Assembly: GCA_024509875.1 (NCBI GenBank)
Contig: JAMPIV010012258.1
Coordinates: 434,001-498,000, forward strand
Reading direction: 5' to 3'
Source of the DNA: Oreohelix idahoensis
Taxonomy: Eukaryota; Mollusca; Gastropoda; Stylommatophora; Oreohelicidae
DNA: 64,000 nt
The position numbers and the translations under genes were made by a program. Shown here piece by piece: positions 46,937-57,227 of this stretch (positions are counted from its first letter, which is position 1; each line of letters opens with the position of its first letter). Below the pieces are notes generated by a model. That model saw nothing but the letters and a program-made list of their open reading frames with translations. It searched no databases and had not been told where the DNA came from.

Positions 46937-48232
46937 AAATATAATGAAAGAAAACCGTTTAACCAAGGAAAGAGGTGGTGTAAATGGTGTAAGAAGGACA
47001 ACCATAAAATCGAATTTTGTAAAAGGAAACCTTCAAACATTGCTGTAATGAAATCGGGGAACCAGAGATTAAAGGTTAAACCTACTGGACAGCAGGAACC
47101 TTATCACCCCCCAGTTTGTGAGGATGTTGTTTGTAACGGAGTCACCATAAGGTGCTTATATGATACAGGTTTGGATTTTGATTCAGTTGTGAAGGCTAGC
47201 CTAGTAGACCCAAGTCAGTATACCACCGAAACAGTGGAAATACAAGGGGCGACTAAGGACATACCACTCATGACACTTCCCATCGCAAGGATAACGGTGA
47301 AAACTCGCTATGTGGAAGGAGAAATCAGAGCAGCAGTGATAGATGAACCAATCTACCCTCTGATATTGGGGTGTAGATACGTCTTCTTGGGGAATCCCGA
47401 GAGACCTGTGATCATGGCGACAGTGCAGACCAGGTCACAGTCAAAGGAGGAAGAAGGTGAACCTATAAATGCTCATCCAGAAGAGATGAGGAAGGCGCAG
47501 GCTGAGGATAGGACACTCAAGCCATGTTTTAAAAAATTGCCCAAATGCCACACACCTCCAAGCAAGGGAGATTATTATATGAAGAACAAATTGCTATACA
47601 GGAAGACCGGAACTAGATCCACTGGTCACGGACAGTTGGTTCTTCCCAAGGCATATAGGGCAAATTTAATAAGGAGCTTACATGTTGGAAAAGATGGTGA
47701 CCATGAGAAAATAGGTACCATCTGCCAAAAAGTTGCTCGAAAATACTATTGGCCCGACGTAAATGTCGATATTGAGAACTTTGTAGAAGCATGTGGCGTA
47801 TTTCATGAGGGAACACCCACAAAGGGAAAAAATGTGCAGGACCTAGAAACGCCACGGGGCAAACTTAGGCCTGGAAGGAAAAATAATTATAATAAAGTAG
47901 ACAAAGTGGAATGGGAGCCCCCTTTTCACACCCAGTCTTCACTTGAATGTATTAACATGGCCACTATGCGACGAGTACAAAGAGTAATTTTACCCCAGAA
48001 TAAGCTGACAATCCCTCGGTCAGAATTATATAAACTGGAGGAAACTAAAAGAGAGCGAAGATCTCTCACAAGTAATCTAAAGTGGGGAGACAACCCCAAG
48101 AAAAAAATTGGTAGTGGTCGATTTGTGAGTGATGATTCTAGGAAGAAAAGTCCTCACTACAAGGCTTCTAATGGAAAGGACCCGACGGGTACCATGAAAA
48201 ATAAGTATAAAAATTTAAAAGTCCCTACGTAA
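46937..48232 (+). CDS. CCHC - protease - integrase zinc domain - basic module, B2
   Basis: Open from after the 46936 stop; the first ATG is at 47048 (394 aa). The CCHC knuckle (WCKWCKKDNHK) lies upstream of that ATG. Protease DTG is at 39-41. Integrase zinc domain has H212, H219, C249 and Phe252 in place of Cys. The module from residue 253 to the end is basic, with QDLET, PPFHTQS, MATMRRVQR and PKKKIGSGRF, and ends at a TAA. The GPY domain follows immediately in another frame, so the junction looks like the edge of the lost core. Confidence 0.85.
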   Translation, partial: KYNERKPFNQGKRWCKWCKKDNHKIEFCKRKPSNIAVMKSGNQRLKVKPTGQQEPYHPPVCEDVVCNGVTIRCLYDTGLDFDSVVKASLVDPSQYTTETVEIQGATKDIPLMTLPIARITVKTRYVEGEIRAAVIDEPIYPLILGCRYVFLGNPERPVIMATVQTRSQSKEEEGEPINAHPEEMRKAQAEDRTLKPCFKKLPKCHTPPSKGDYYMKNKLLYRKTGTRSTGHGQLVLPKAYRANLIRSLHVGKDGDHEKIGTICQKVARKYYWPDVNVDIENFVEACGVFHEGTPTKGKNVQDLETPRGKLRPGRKNNYNKVDKVEWEPPFHTQSSLECINMATMRRVQRVILPQNKLTIPRSELYKLEETKRERRSLTSNLKWGDNPKKKIGSGRFVSDDSRKKSPHYKASNGKDPTGTMKNKYKNLKVPT

Positions 48233-48233
48233 A

Positions 48234-50114
48234 TTGTTGAGGACCTGGACAGATGAGAAGGCAGAAGAGACTGTTACCTCATCCTACCAATATGTGAACG
48301 AGCTGACCACTCGTCTGAAAGCTGGATGGAAACTGGCAAATGATAATTTGAGACAAGCCAGGAAGAAACATGCAGCTTATTTTAATCGGAAGGCAAAGGA
48401 CAGAGAATTAGCTGTGGGAGAGAAAGTGCTTCTTCTACTACCCGGCAGCAATAATAAGTTGCAAATTGGATGGCAAGGTCCATATACGGTTCTAGAGAAG
48501 GTGTCTAGAACAAACTATAAAATTGACAAAAAGGGGAAGGAGAAGATATATCATGTGAACCTTTTAAAGAAGTATCTGGACAGACAAATCCAGGAAGGCA
48601 CCCCTTTACTGACCTTGGCTATCGCAACTGAAATGAAAAAGGAACCACTCACCTCACATGAATACCCATTACATCCCTGTGAGACAGCCGCACAGGTAAA
48701 AGTCAGTAAGCACCTGACTAAAACTCAGAGGGAGAGAGTTCAACAGGTTCTGGAGGAACATACGGATGTGTTAACAGACAAACCAGGACATACTAATTTG
48801 CTACAGTATGACATGAAGCTGGTAGACTCAACACCAATCTGTATGAGAGCCTATTCTGTTCCGTTTGCTAAGGAGAAAGCATTGAAAGAAGAGATAGAGT
48901 ATTTGTTGAAAGAGGGGATTATTTCTCACAGTGAATCTTCTTTTAGCTCCAGTGTAGTTTTGTTGAGGAAACCGTCTGGGGAACATAGACTGTGCATAGA
49001 TTACAGGAAACTGAATGCTGTCACAGAAGGTCAGGTGGATCCATTACCGGACACAAAACAGTTATTTGCCAGACTGAATAAGGCAAAATATTTTTCGAAG
49101 GTGGATCTTAGCAAAGGCTATTACCAGATCCCAGTGAAACCTGAAGTTCGACCTTATTTAGCTTTTAGCACCTCGGAAGGACATTATGAATTCAACATGT
49201 TACCATTCGGACTGAAAAATGCTCCGAGTGTATTTTCTAGGATGATGCGCAAACTGTTGGATCCCTTGAATAATCCATGTATCACGAATTTCATGGATGA
49301 TATCCTCATCGCCACAGAAACATTTGAAGAACACATTAACTCTCTGAATATGCTATTTGATAGGCTCAGAGAAGCGAACTTGACTGCTAGACCAACAAAA
49401 TGTTGTATTGGATGCAAAGAGTTGGAATTCTTGGGACATACTGTATATCAGGGTAACATGACCCCTGACCCCAAGAACTTGGAAAAACTGCAGAGAGCAC
49501 CTCGACCACAAACAAAAAAAGACGTGCGATCATTCGTGTCGTTGTGTGGGTTTTATCAAAAATATATCAAAAATTTTAACTCTATATGTGCTCCTCTGAC
49601 TGATCTGACTCGCAAGGGAAATCCAGATAAAATTGTTTGGTCAGCGCAATGTGAATTGGCATTCCAAGAGTTAAAGGAAAAACTCACTAGCAAGCCGATT
49701 CTCAAATTGCCTGATTTGACTCAGGACTTTGTGGTGAGAACGGACGCAAGCAATGTAGGCCTGGGGGCTACTTTGTTGCAAAGGTCCTCTTCACCCAATG
49801 GGGAATTGAACCCAGTCGCTTATGCTAGCCGCAAGTTGAACAAAGCGGAACAAGGGTATTCCACAAGCGAAAAAGAGTGTTTAGCGTTAATCTGGGCAAT
49901 AAAAAAGTTCCAAATCTATCTGTATGGCAGGACTTTTGTGGTCCAAACAGATCACCAGCCTCTTGTATTCTTATCTCAGGCCAAGCATGAAAATGCAAGA
50001 TTGTTACGTTGGTCTTTATTGTTACAACCATATCAGTTTAATATTGAATATATCCCGGGCTCACAGAATGTCGGTGCAGATTTCCTCAGTAGGCACCCCT
50101 GTGATCAAATTTAG
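48234..50114 (+). CDS. integrase GPY domain - RT - RNase H, B2
   Basis: 626 aa, the most complete family B enzyme frame. Residues 1-70 are the C-terminal part of integrase (QARKKHAAYFNRKAKD), with WQGPY at 80-84. RT spans about 170-440 with LCIDYRKLNA, VDLSKGYYQIP at 290-300, PFGLKNAPSVF and FMDD at 353-356 (Phe at the usual Tyr, tolerated in this group). RNase H has D504, E548, D573 and D616. The stop is 90 bp before LTR-C. The first Met lies at the edge of the core deletion and is unlikely to be a native start. Confidence 0.9.
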   Translation: MLRTWTDEKAEETVTSSYQYVNELTTRLKAGWKLANDNLRQARKKHAAYFNRKAKDRELAVGEKVLLLLPGSNNKLQIGWQGPYTVLEKVSRTNYKIDKKGKEKIYHVNLLKKYLDRQIQEGTPLLTLAIATEMKKEPLTSHEYPLHPCETAAQVKVSKHLTKTQRERVQQVLEEHTDVLTDKPGHTNLLQYDMKLVDSTPICMRAYSVPFAKEKALKEEIEYLLKEGIISHSESSFSSSVVLLRKPSGEHRLCIDYRKLNAVTEGQVDPLPDTKQLFARLNKAKYFSKVDLSKGYYQIPVKPEVRPYLAFSTSEGHYEFNMLPFGLKNAPSVFSRMMRKLLDPLNNPCITNFMDDILIATETFEEHINSLNMLFDRLREANLTARPTKCCIGCKELEFLGHTVYQGNMTPDPKNLEKLQRAPRPQTKKDVRSFVSLCGFYQKYIKNFNSICAPLTDLTRKGNPDKIVWSAQCELAFQELKEKLTSKPILKLPDLTQDFVVRTDASNVGLGATLLQRSSSPNGELNPVAYASRKLNKAEQGYSTSEKECLALIWAIKKFQIYLYGRTFVVQTDHQPLVFLSQAKHENARLLRWSLLLQPYQFNIEYIPGSQNVGADFLSRHPCDQI

Positions 50115-50204
50115 AGTAGTTGGCAGGCGTGAGGAGTTAATTTTATCTATGTGTATCACTGGTTTTGGAACTTGCATTAGTGCATGTTCTCAGGTGGGGA
50201 GATG

Positions 50205-52569
50205 TGTGGTGAGATTACAGTGATACAACGCTAAAATTCCTCCATTTATAAAGATAACAGGTAAAATAACATGTAGGGATAAAAATATAGGTAAGATATG
50301 ATGATACATTCTCGCCCCGCCAGCGTTTTCTAGCGCCATTTAAAACCAACTAGTTATAACATGAAGACACAAAAACGGCATATTAGTTTAGACGGGGCAA
50401 GAACGGAGAGGAAAGAATCGAAAAAATGATGCGATCTGCACACGTGCTTGAATCTAAAAGTCTAGCAGACGCAATTTGTAGTTTAAAAAAAAAATTACGA
50501 CACTAGTGACACAATGTAGGAATTGGATACGAAAACGACCTTAGCTCTTATCAGAAACAGACGTATCTTTGACGTTTTACGGTAATTAGTCGTTTTAGTT
50601 TGAATATAGCGGCAACCGCCGTGAACGAATTGTGAAAACAATTTTCAAAACTAACATTGAAAAAAATAGGTACTTTCTTAATAATAAGTTTAGGAGAATA
50701 AAAATTAGCTAGTTTGATAGCCCATCTTTTTCTGAGAAATAATATACTTTTAATTACGAAGACGGACAGATAACACGGAAGATATTGACGAAAGACTGTA
50801 TTGTTCAATACAGACGAGCAGACAGTTTTTTGTGCATACTTTCACTAAAGTTACATTTTGACGTCCTTGAGACTAAAAATGCAGAAAAACATTACATGTG
50901 GAAAAGGGGTAGGATAGGAGGATAGTAGCTAAAAATAACTTAGCATAGAATCTTAGAAGTAGGGGGAGACACAATTTGTGTAGTTTTTTCTTGTAGTTAG
51001 TCCAAAAACAAGTGTAATTTTGGGAAAAACCAAGTTCGGACGGACAGACCGACAGAAAAATATTACACACTAGACTGAGACTGGACCGAAATTGGACATA
51101 GTAGTTTAAATATTTGAAAGGTAGAGGGGAAGTCCGCTGATTGGACGAAAGAGTTCATATTAGAGAAAAAAAGTAGCCGGCAAGTGCCATTTATAAAAGA
51201 CTGTCCATATACACAGTTCGTTAATGCTAGAAGTGAGACTTCCAGGAAATATTATATATTATCAGTGGGACGCCATAATCTAGCCAGCAGCTCAGCTGAG
51301 TTTTGCTAGTACAACGTAACTGTGTTTTCAATTTTGAATTGTGGTAAGGAGAAAAATTCATTAATCTTTTATTTAATAATTCTGAGTGATTGATACTGCC
51401 ATATAATGAAACATGATTACGACAAGTGAGTACTTCTTCTAGGTCCCCAGCGACAGTCCAGGGCCTAGAGGCAATGAACCAAATGAAAAAAAAACATAAC
51501 CAAGAATATAAAAGACAGCTATTTATTTCAGGAAATCAGTGGGAACATATGACCTACCTTATTCTATAGAAGAAAAGAGATTAATGAAAATATTTCAGAT
51601 GCAGTGCAGTTCATAAAGAAATGGGAAACTAGTGCTATTTGATACCGCCTGGGTGAGATGTGCTGGGTCTGTCAGAGAGATCTGACCCGGTCTTTGTAAT
51701 TTTTTTTTGCTTTGTTGTTTGTAAAAATGGTGAAGTAGGCAGTGTCTTGACACATGGCAAAAATTTTGGTTTAAGAGTTTCTGGTCTGGCGCTGCACTAG
51801 TGTCAGATGTTTTGAAGAGATCCAAGAGTGGATGACTTAGAAGCCTACCATTTTACCTCAACAACTGTGAGGAGTGGGCCACTTGAATTCTTTACTACAT
51901 CGTCACAGGCCAGATAAGTTGAAAACCTGGCCTGCTGTTGATTCATCAAATTTTTCCACACTAAAATAAATAAAAATCCTTGTGTATAGAAACTATACCT
52001 CATTTCCATAATTAAAGAGACAATGACTATTGTACACAGAGATCGGGCGTGATGACACCACCACGACCAGACATCCAGTGCTAGTTTTCCAAAAACTCTG
52101 TAGTTAGTGTTAATATTAACCAATGTAACCCATATATCTATGTACAAAGTGTTTCATTTTGATTATTCAATATATATATACACTTTTATTGATAAATACA
52201 TATTGTTTCATACGTCCTGACCAGAAGAAAATTTGGTTCAGGACTAAATAAATTCTAAAAAATTGTAAAATTTAAATTCTAAAGCCAGTGTTAGTTGAGT
52301 TGATCATAGAACTTATTATTATCAGACTTAGTGTTTATATGTGTGTGTGTCTGTGTATTTAATTACCTACACATCACATTTCATTACCCTAGACATTAAA
52401 CGTAGCTAACATACATAATAGCAGAATAAGTCTGTTTGAGGTCATAAGTGGTAGCAGAAAGGCATTCTGTAACTCACATAAACTATTATCTTCAGGAGCC
52501 TTCACAGCTGACCTCATCCAGTACACTAGGTAACATAACAACCACGCAATAACATCAAAAACCACTACA
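50205..52569 (+). repeat. LTR-C of array B
   Basis: 2365 bp, TGTGGTG to CCACTACA, ending directly before the actct duplication. It has the most private changes near its start (gatacaacg, aacatgtag, gatatgatg) and small indels. Its end fixes the LTR boundary. Confidence 0.9.
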
Positions 52570-52574
52570 ACTCT
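52570..52574. repeat. target-site duplication actct, right side of array B
   Basis: Matches 36336-36340. Confidence 0.88.
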
Positions 52575-53114
52575 GTCTATCGGTTTATGTTTATTTTCAG
52601 GCCTACATCCGCCCCAATGGGTTTCTAGGTCCTGATGATTTTCCCAACGTTTGAGTTGTTCCTTGCTACATTGTGCACAGGCAGTCACATACCGAGCTAT
52701 GTCTTCAGCAACGCCTGGCCAATAATGATGCACTGAGATCCGTTGACAAGTGGTACCAATTTTCGTATGTCCACCGTCTGAATCAACATGTGCTAGTTCC
52801 ATAACCTTATCCCTATAACTCAATGGCAGTACTAACTGTCCATGTCCACTTTGTCTTGCTCCAGCTTTCCTGTAAAGCAATCCATCCTTCAAATAAAACT
52901 GTCCGTTTTTAGGGGGTTTATGGCTGTCTGGCAATTTGCCAAAGCAAGGTTTTAATGTTTTATCTTTTGCTTGGGCCTTTCTCATCTTTTTCGGATGAAT
53001 ATTTAGTGGTGTTCCCTCCTCTTTCTTAGCGCTTGACCTGGTCTGGAGTGTTGCCATGACCACATGTTTTATTGGGTTCCAGCGGGTAATTAGGATCTTC
53101 ACACACTGCTGCAC
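52575..53114 (-). pseudogene. element C: integrase zinc domain and start of basic module
   Basis: The minus-strand frame from 53114 reads the linker after protease (VVMATLQTRSSAKKEEG), then an intact integrase zinc domain (H109, H116, C146, C149) followed directly by the basic module start (QDLETHWGG) up to the insertion of array B at residue 181-182. The frame printed beyond 52570 is antisense LTR-C. As in array B there is no DDE core between the zinc domain and the module. The rest is at 36000-36335. Confidence 0.83.
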
Positions 53115-53187
53115 TAATCACTCCTTCCACGTAGACGAGTCTTTACATTGATCTTTGCTATGGGAAGTGTCATGGTGGCTATTCCTT

Positions 53188-53915
53188 TTAATGCCCCTTG
53201 TATCTCCACTTTTTCTGTGGTGTATTGATCAGGGTGCACCAAGAATGCACTGAGTCATATTCCAATCCGGAATCATAAAGACACATTACCTTAGTACCAC
53301 TACATGTTACTTCTTCACATGTGGGGGGATGATAGAAATCTACCTGACTATCTGTCAGTTTCTTCCTTCCCTTGTCCACTGTTATCATACATGCAGCATG
53401 ATATGGAGGGACTTTCTTTCCACATTCCAGTGTATTGTGGTTGTTCATTTTGCAAATTTTGCACCACTTATCTCCCTGTCTGTAGGGTTTCTTATCTTGT
53501 ACCTGAGGGTTCCTGTTTCTATGATCAAATCCAAGTTTGTCATAGTCTTGTTTGCATCTGTGTCGTTGGTCCCTATTATCATACTCATCTTGGTTTGGGG
53601 GTGGCCTACTATTTTCTACCTGCTTCTTCCTAATTCCTGCTATCTCTTTCTGAGCTGCCTGATATCTCTCAGCAACTGTTAAAATCTCCCCCAACCTCTC
53701 TGCACCTTGATCCATAAGAAATTTTCTCATGTCTGGAGGCATGGACTCTCTCACTTGCTCCATCATGACCATTTCTTTTAGGTCTTGACATTTTCCTAGA
53801 GCAGCCCACTTCTCCAAGTAGGTTTCTAATCTCGCAGAGAATTGGTGGTAAGTTTCTCCAGAAAGTAGCTTAGCAGTTCTGAATTTCTTCCTATAAATTC
53901 TGAGTTCTTTTCGTA
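53188..53915 (-). pseudogene. element C: capsid, CCHC knuckle and protease start
   Basis: Open from about 53915 down to 53188 (first ATG at 53817; numbering from there). It contains the SCAN-like capsid (GETYHQFSARLETYLEKW upstream of the ATG, QVRESMPPDMRKFL after), a Gln/Arg-rich nucleocapsid, the CCHC knuckle C119, C122, H127, C132, and protease DSG at 182-184. The frame is lost soon after, and the rest of protease is scrambled between 53188 and 53114. Confidence 0.82.
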
Positions 53916-54011
53916 GCGAACCAGCAATGCCTGTTTCAAGATTTCATAATCTTCTTGTTTCTCTCTTCCAAGTTTTGCAAAAACTTCATAAGAAACTCCC
54001 CTCAGCCCTTG

Positions 54012-54548
54012 TCATAACTTAAGGCTCCATTTCTCTTTCTCTAGGCCATAGTTAGTTGCTAACCTTTCATAGCGACTTAGATAAGACTCAATATCATCTT
54101 CTTTCTCCACAAATGGGTCCAAGTGAAAGTTTTTGGCTCCATTTGAGGCACCTTGACTTGCACTAATGTCAGAGGTAGTTGGGCTACTTCCATTTCCTGT
54201 AACATGTCCTTGAAGTTCAAGCTCTTTCAGTCTCAATTCACGCTCCCTTTGCAACCTCTTTTCCTCTCTATCAGCTTCTATTTGCCTAGCCTCCCTATCA
54301 GCTTCTATTTGCCTAGCCTCCCTATCAGCTTCTATATGAAGTTTCTTAGCCTCAGCTTCTATTTGCCTAGCCTCCCTATCAGCTTCTATTTGTAATCTTC
54401 TTTCTGTTTCCAACTTCTTATCTTCTCTCTCTATAAACTTGTTACATTCAGTAGTGACATATTTAATAAGGTCCTCCCCACTTAACCCAAACTCCTTTGC
54501 CGCCTGCACTGTAGCAGATCTAAACTTTGCCAAGTCTGCCATTCTCAT
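54012..54548 (-). pseudogene. element C: Gag N-terminal part
   Basis: About 178 aa. The native start is probably the second Met (54542), giving MADLAKFRSATV as in array B. The coiled coil is built from IEADREARQ repeats, four or so tandem copies, then the capsid start (FHLDPFVEKEDDIESYLSRY). It ends at a TGA (54012-54014) where B1 has open sequence. Similarity to B is clear but well below B1/B2 identity, so C is a related older family. Confidence 0.83.
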
Positions 54549-54792
54549 ACACTCTTATCAATATATTAATTACAGACTTAATTAATACAAATATAATTAA
54601 TTAAAGACCAATGTCAGCGTATTCAGTCATCAAAATTTTGCTTTGTACTCACTAATATTACAATGTGCTTTATTTAGCTTTTTTCCCCTTACATTTATCT
54701 TTATTATTAAATTACTCCTACTGTTAACCATAAGACTGAATGTCTCAAAGAAAAGACCCCAGGGTAGTAACTGAAATCCCGGACTGAGACAC
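54543..54792 (-). other. element C leader, truncated at the primer site
   Basis: About 250 bp, similar in length to the family B leader (238 bp). The minus-strand gtccgggattt block matches the 3' half of the family B candidate primer site, but the TGG half is missing. The break coincides with the TG start of the element D LTR. Confidence 0.5.
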
Positions 54793-55471
54793 TGTTATGA
54801 CTAAATTCATAACAGTTTTCTATAGCACTCGACTTCCTTGTTGATTAGCGTTACCAGGACGACCCCGGAAGTACGTCATATAGTCTGCTGATTTTAAGCA
54901 GACGATTCGTTGCCGGTTTTAGATCGAAGATTTGAGCTGTAGGTCGCTCTCTTTGGCTGTGTATTCTCTGTGTGAGAAAGTCGTGTTTGAACGAGCTCCA
55001 GAAAGTGTACTCTTGTTATAGAGTTTTATGTTCTTCATATCAGCTAGGTTGTCCTACAGTTGGAGCCTAAGCGTGATTATATTTAGACGGACTTGTCAGC
55101 GCTGAAAGGAGAGGAATGAGTGAGAAATATTATATTAAATACTTCAGCAAGATGCCTCTGACATTGTTTCCGTAGTCTACATGACGATAGACTGATTTTA
55201 TGGACAGGCTAGAGAATTGCCATTGTCTATTTTGTGGATGCATTCATTGAGGTGCTACGTTTCGTTCATTAAACTATATATTGTATAAAACGTCAATCAG
55301 GCATTATGGAGTTTTCTACTGTTGAAGACTAGCCTTACGTTTTGAGGACTTTGCAAAAGTTGGACTAAAATTAAACGCTACCCTAGACAGCTACTTGAAA
55401 TACTCTAATGAACTCGGAGAGGGAAGAAGTATCTGTACCATCTATCAGATAAAGAATATTATCCCTCTACA
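54793..55471 (+). repeat. probable 5' LTR of element D
   Basis: About 679 bp starting TGTTATG and ending CTCTACA. The TACA end matches families A and B. It lies directly before a TGG primer-site candidate and about 1.17 kb upstream of the family D Gag. No second copy is in the window, so the boundary is inferred. It could be read as an LTR of element C in the opposite direction, but the CTACA end favours D. Confidence 0.45.
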
Positions 55472-56640
55472 TTTCTGGGCGCCAAGCCGGTGTTTCACTA
55501 CATTTATGGAAGCTACAAGCCAATGATCGCCTACAATCTGTTCAAAGACATTATGTCAACTTTTTTTTATAGGAAATCGTGCTTCAACCCAGTTCTTCAA
55601 AATAACGCGTCTGTCGTCTGCTAGAGTATGAAAAGGCCGGAAGACAGTTTCCAACGTTCCAGTCCTTCATCTTTGCAAGTTTCCAAAGAGCAAGTATTTA
55701 TGAATATTATATCTGCATCCTTGATGTATAAAATCATCAATTTTTCTGCCGAAGATGGCGAATTTTTCTGGCGTCGATGAATCAAGTGTATTCTGAATCG
55801 TGTCAGCTGTGTCAACGGGTAGACCTAGTGAGCGGTCTTGGTATCCAGTTCGCATCAGTGCTGGGAGGAACAGCCATTGGAACTAGGAGGATTTTGAGGC
55901 TTGGCATTCAGATAAGTCACGTTTATTGTTTCATACATCGTGTGACTAGATTATATTTGTTTGCCTGCGTATTTTTTCAAAATTTATGTTTCATGTTATA
56001 ATGGTGTGTTGTGTTTAATCTGTGGCCGGTAGGCGGGACTTATGTTTCTATCAATACCGTTTCGACTGGTCGATAGATTCATGAGCGTTTCCTTAGGGTT
56101 TGGAATGGGATTGTTTCAAATAGTGGGGCCAGCAATTACAAAGCGGAGAGTTACTGCTACTATTGACATAATCATAACCTGTGACTGTTAGCCGTGAAGT
56201 TTTGTTAAGTGTATCATTTGTAATTGTTGTCCAGTCAATTATTGTTTTTCCTTCATTTGCTACATTATTGTTTGTGATAATCTGATTCTTATCTGACTAT
56301 CTTTGATTTAATAGATGTGATTAATGTTGTAAAAAAATCGTGATGTATTGTCATATGTGTGAATAGAGCTATATTTTTTTTCCATTGTTCTATTTCATAT
56401 AGTTCTGCCTTGGTTTTCCATTTGCATTTTCTTCTTATGGGCTCTGATCACTGTATTCTGTCTGCTGTTTGTACTTTTCTTTTATGCTCCATTGTTAACA
56501 TCTGCATCTTCTACTATTAATGCATCAAGTTGAGTGAATTTGAAGTAGTGTTATTATTATTGAAAATATTATTCAAAAAGTAATAATATTATAAAGTTAC
56601 CTTATTTGTTGCTATTGAAAAAGCACAATAAGAGTAAATC
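55472..56640 (+). other. element D leader with candidate primer-binding site
   Basis: The candidate site tgggcgccaagccggtg begins at 55476, four bases after the LTR end. The rest is AT-rich and stop-filled, similar in length to the family A leader. A frame at 55777-56001 has no support. Confidence 0.45.
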
Positions 56641-57039
56641 ATGGCAACCTTGAAAGATTTAGTAAAGGTTGGAAAAGATTGTGGTTTGGAGGGAGAAGCC
56701 TTGCAATCTTATATAGATAAGGAAATCAGAAGACAAGAAGAAAAAGAAAGAAGACAAGAAGAAAAAGAAAGAAGACAAGAAGAATTTGAAAAGGAAAAAC
56801 TAAAACAGGCTCAAGAAATCAAATTAGCTGAGATTGAACTTGAGAAATTAAGATTGCAACAACCTCAGGTGCATATAAGAAATATGGATGATGATAGAAG
56901 AGATCATAACAAATATGTTAAGGTAAATTTGCCTAAATTTAACTTTTCCATAGACGATATCCAATGCTTCCTGAGTAGATTTGAGACCGATGTCATGAGT
57001 TTAATATCGATAAAGCTACATGGCCTAGTAAGCTCATGA
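56641..57039 (+). pseudogene. element D: Gag N-terminal part
   Basis: 132 aa from ATG 56641. It has a helical N-terminal region (MATLKDLVKVGKDCG, LQSYIDKEI), a coiled coil with RRQEEKE repeats, then capsid start (YVKVNLPKFNFS, CFLSRFE). The native frame shifts at about 56985, after which the last 15 or so residues are wrong. Distinct from A, B and C but with the same plan. Confidence 0.8.
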
Positions 57040-57227
57040 ACTTATTGGTTGGAGATGCATGTACGGCTGTGTGTACAATGGATGACCAGTCGAGAAATGA
57101 TTATGATTCAGTCAAGATACTGTTACTTAAGAAGTTTCAATTAGATGAGGATGGCTATAGGTAAAAATTTAAATCACTAGTACCTGATTCTGCTAAAGAC
57201 TTTACAGAATTTATTGCCTCAATAAAG
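57000..57227 (+). pseudogene. element D: capsid middle, with stop
   Basis: In the shifted frame the capsid continues (KLMNLLVGDACTAV, NDYDSVKILLLKKFQ, then GYR) and meets a TAA at about 57162. It aligns with the family A segment GESLTKLCLVEEADKDDYDAIK, showing that Gly-Glu/Asp is the ancestral reading at the point where family A copies 1 and 3 have lost a base. Confidence 0.72.

Larger units (their letters stand above)
36341..52569 (+). mobile_element. array B: tandem Gmr1-like retrotransposons (3 LTRs, 2 interiors) lacking the integrase core
   Basis: LTR-A (36341-38709), interior B1 (38710-43264), LTR-B (43265-45631), interior B2 (45632-50204), LTR-C (50205-52569), with one actct duplication around the whole. 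Interiors are only about 4.56 kb because the integrase catalytic core is absent. The remaining order is Gag, protease, integrase zinc domain, basic module, GPY domain, RT, RNase H. It sits inside element C in opposite orientation. B1 and B2 carry different stops and indels but keep long open RT frames. Confidence 0.9.

Noticed and set aside
54793..55471. LTR of element C read on the minus strand
   Set aside because: It would end in ATAACA rather than CTACA and leaves C without a TGG primer site; assignment to D is preferred but not proven.
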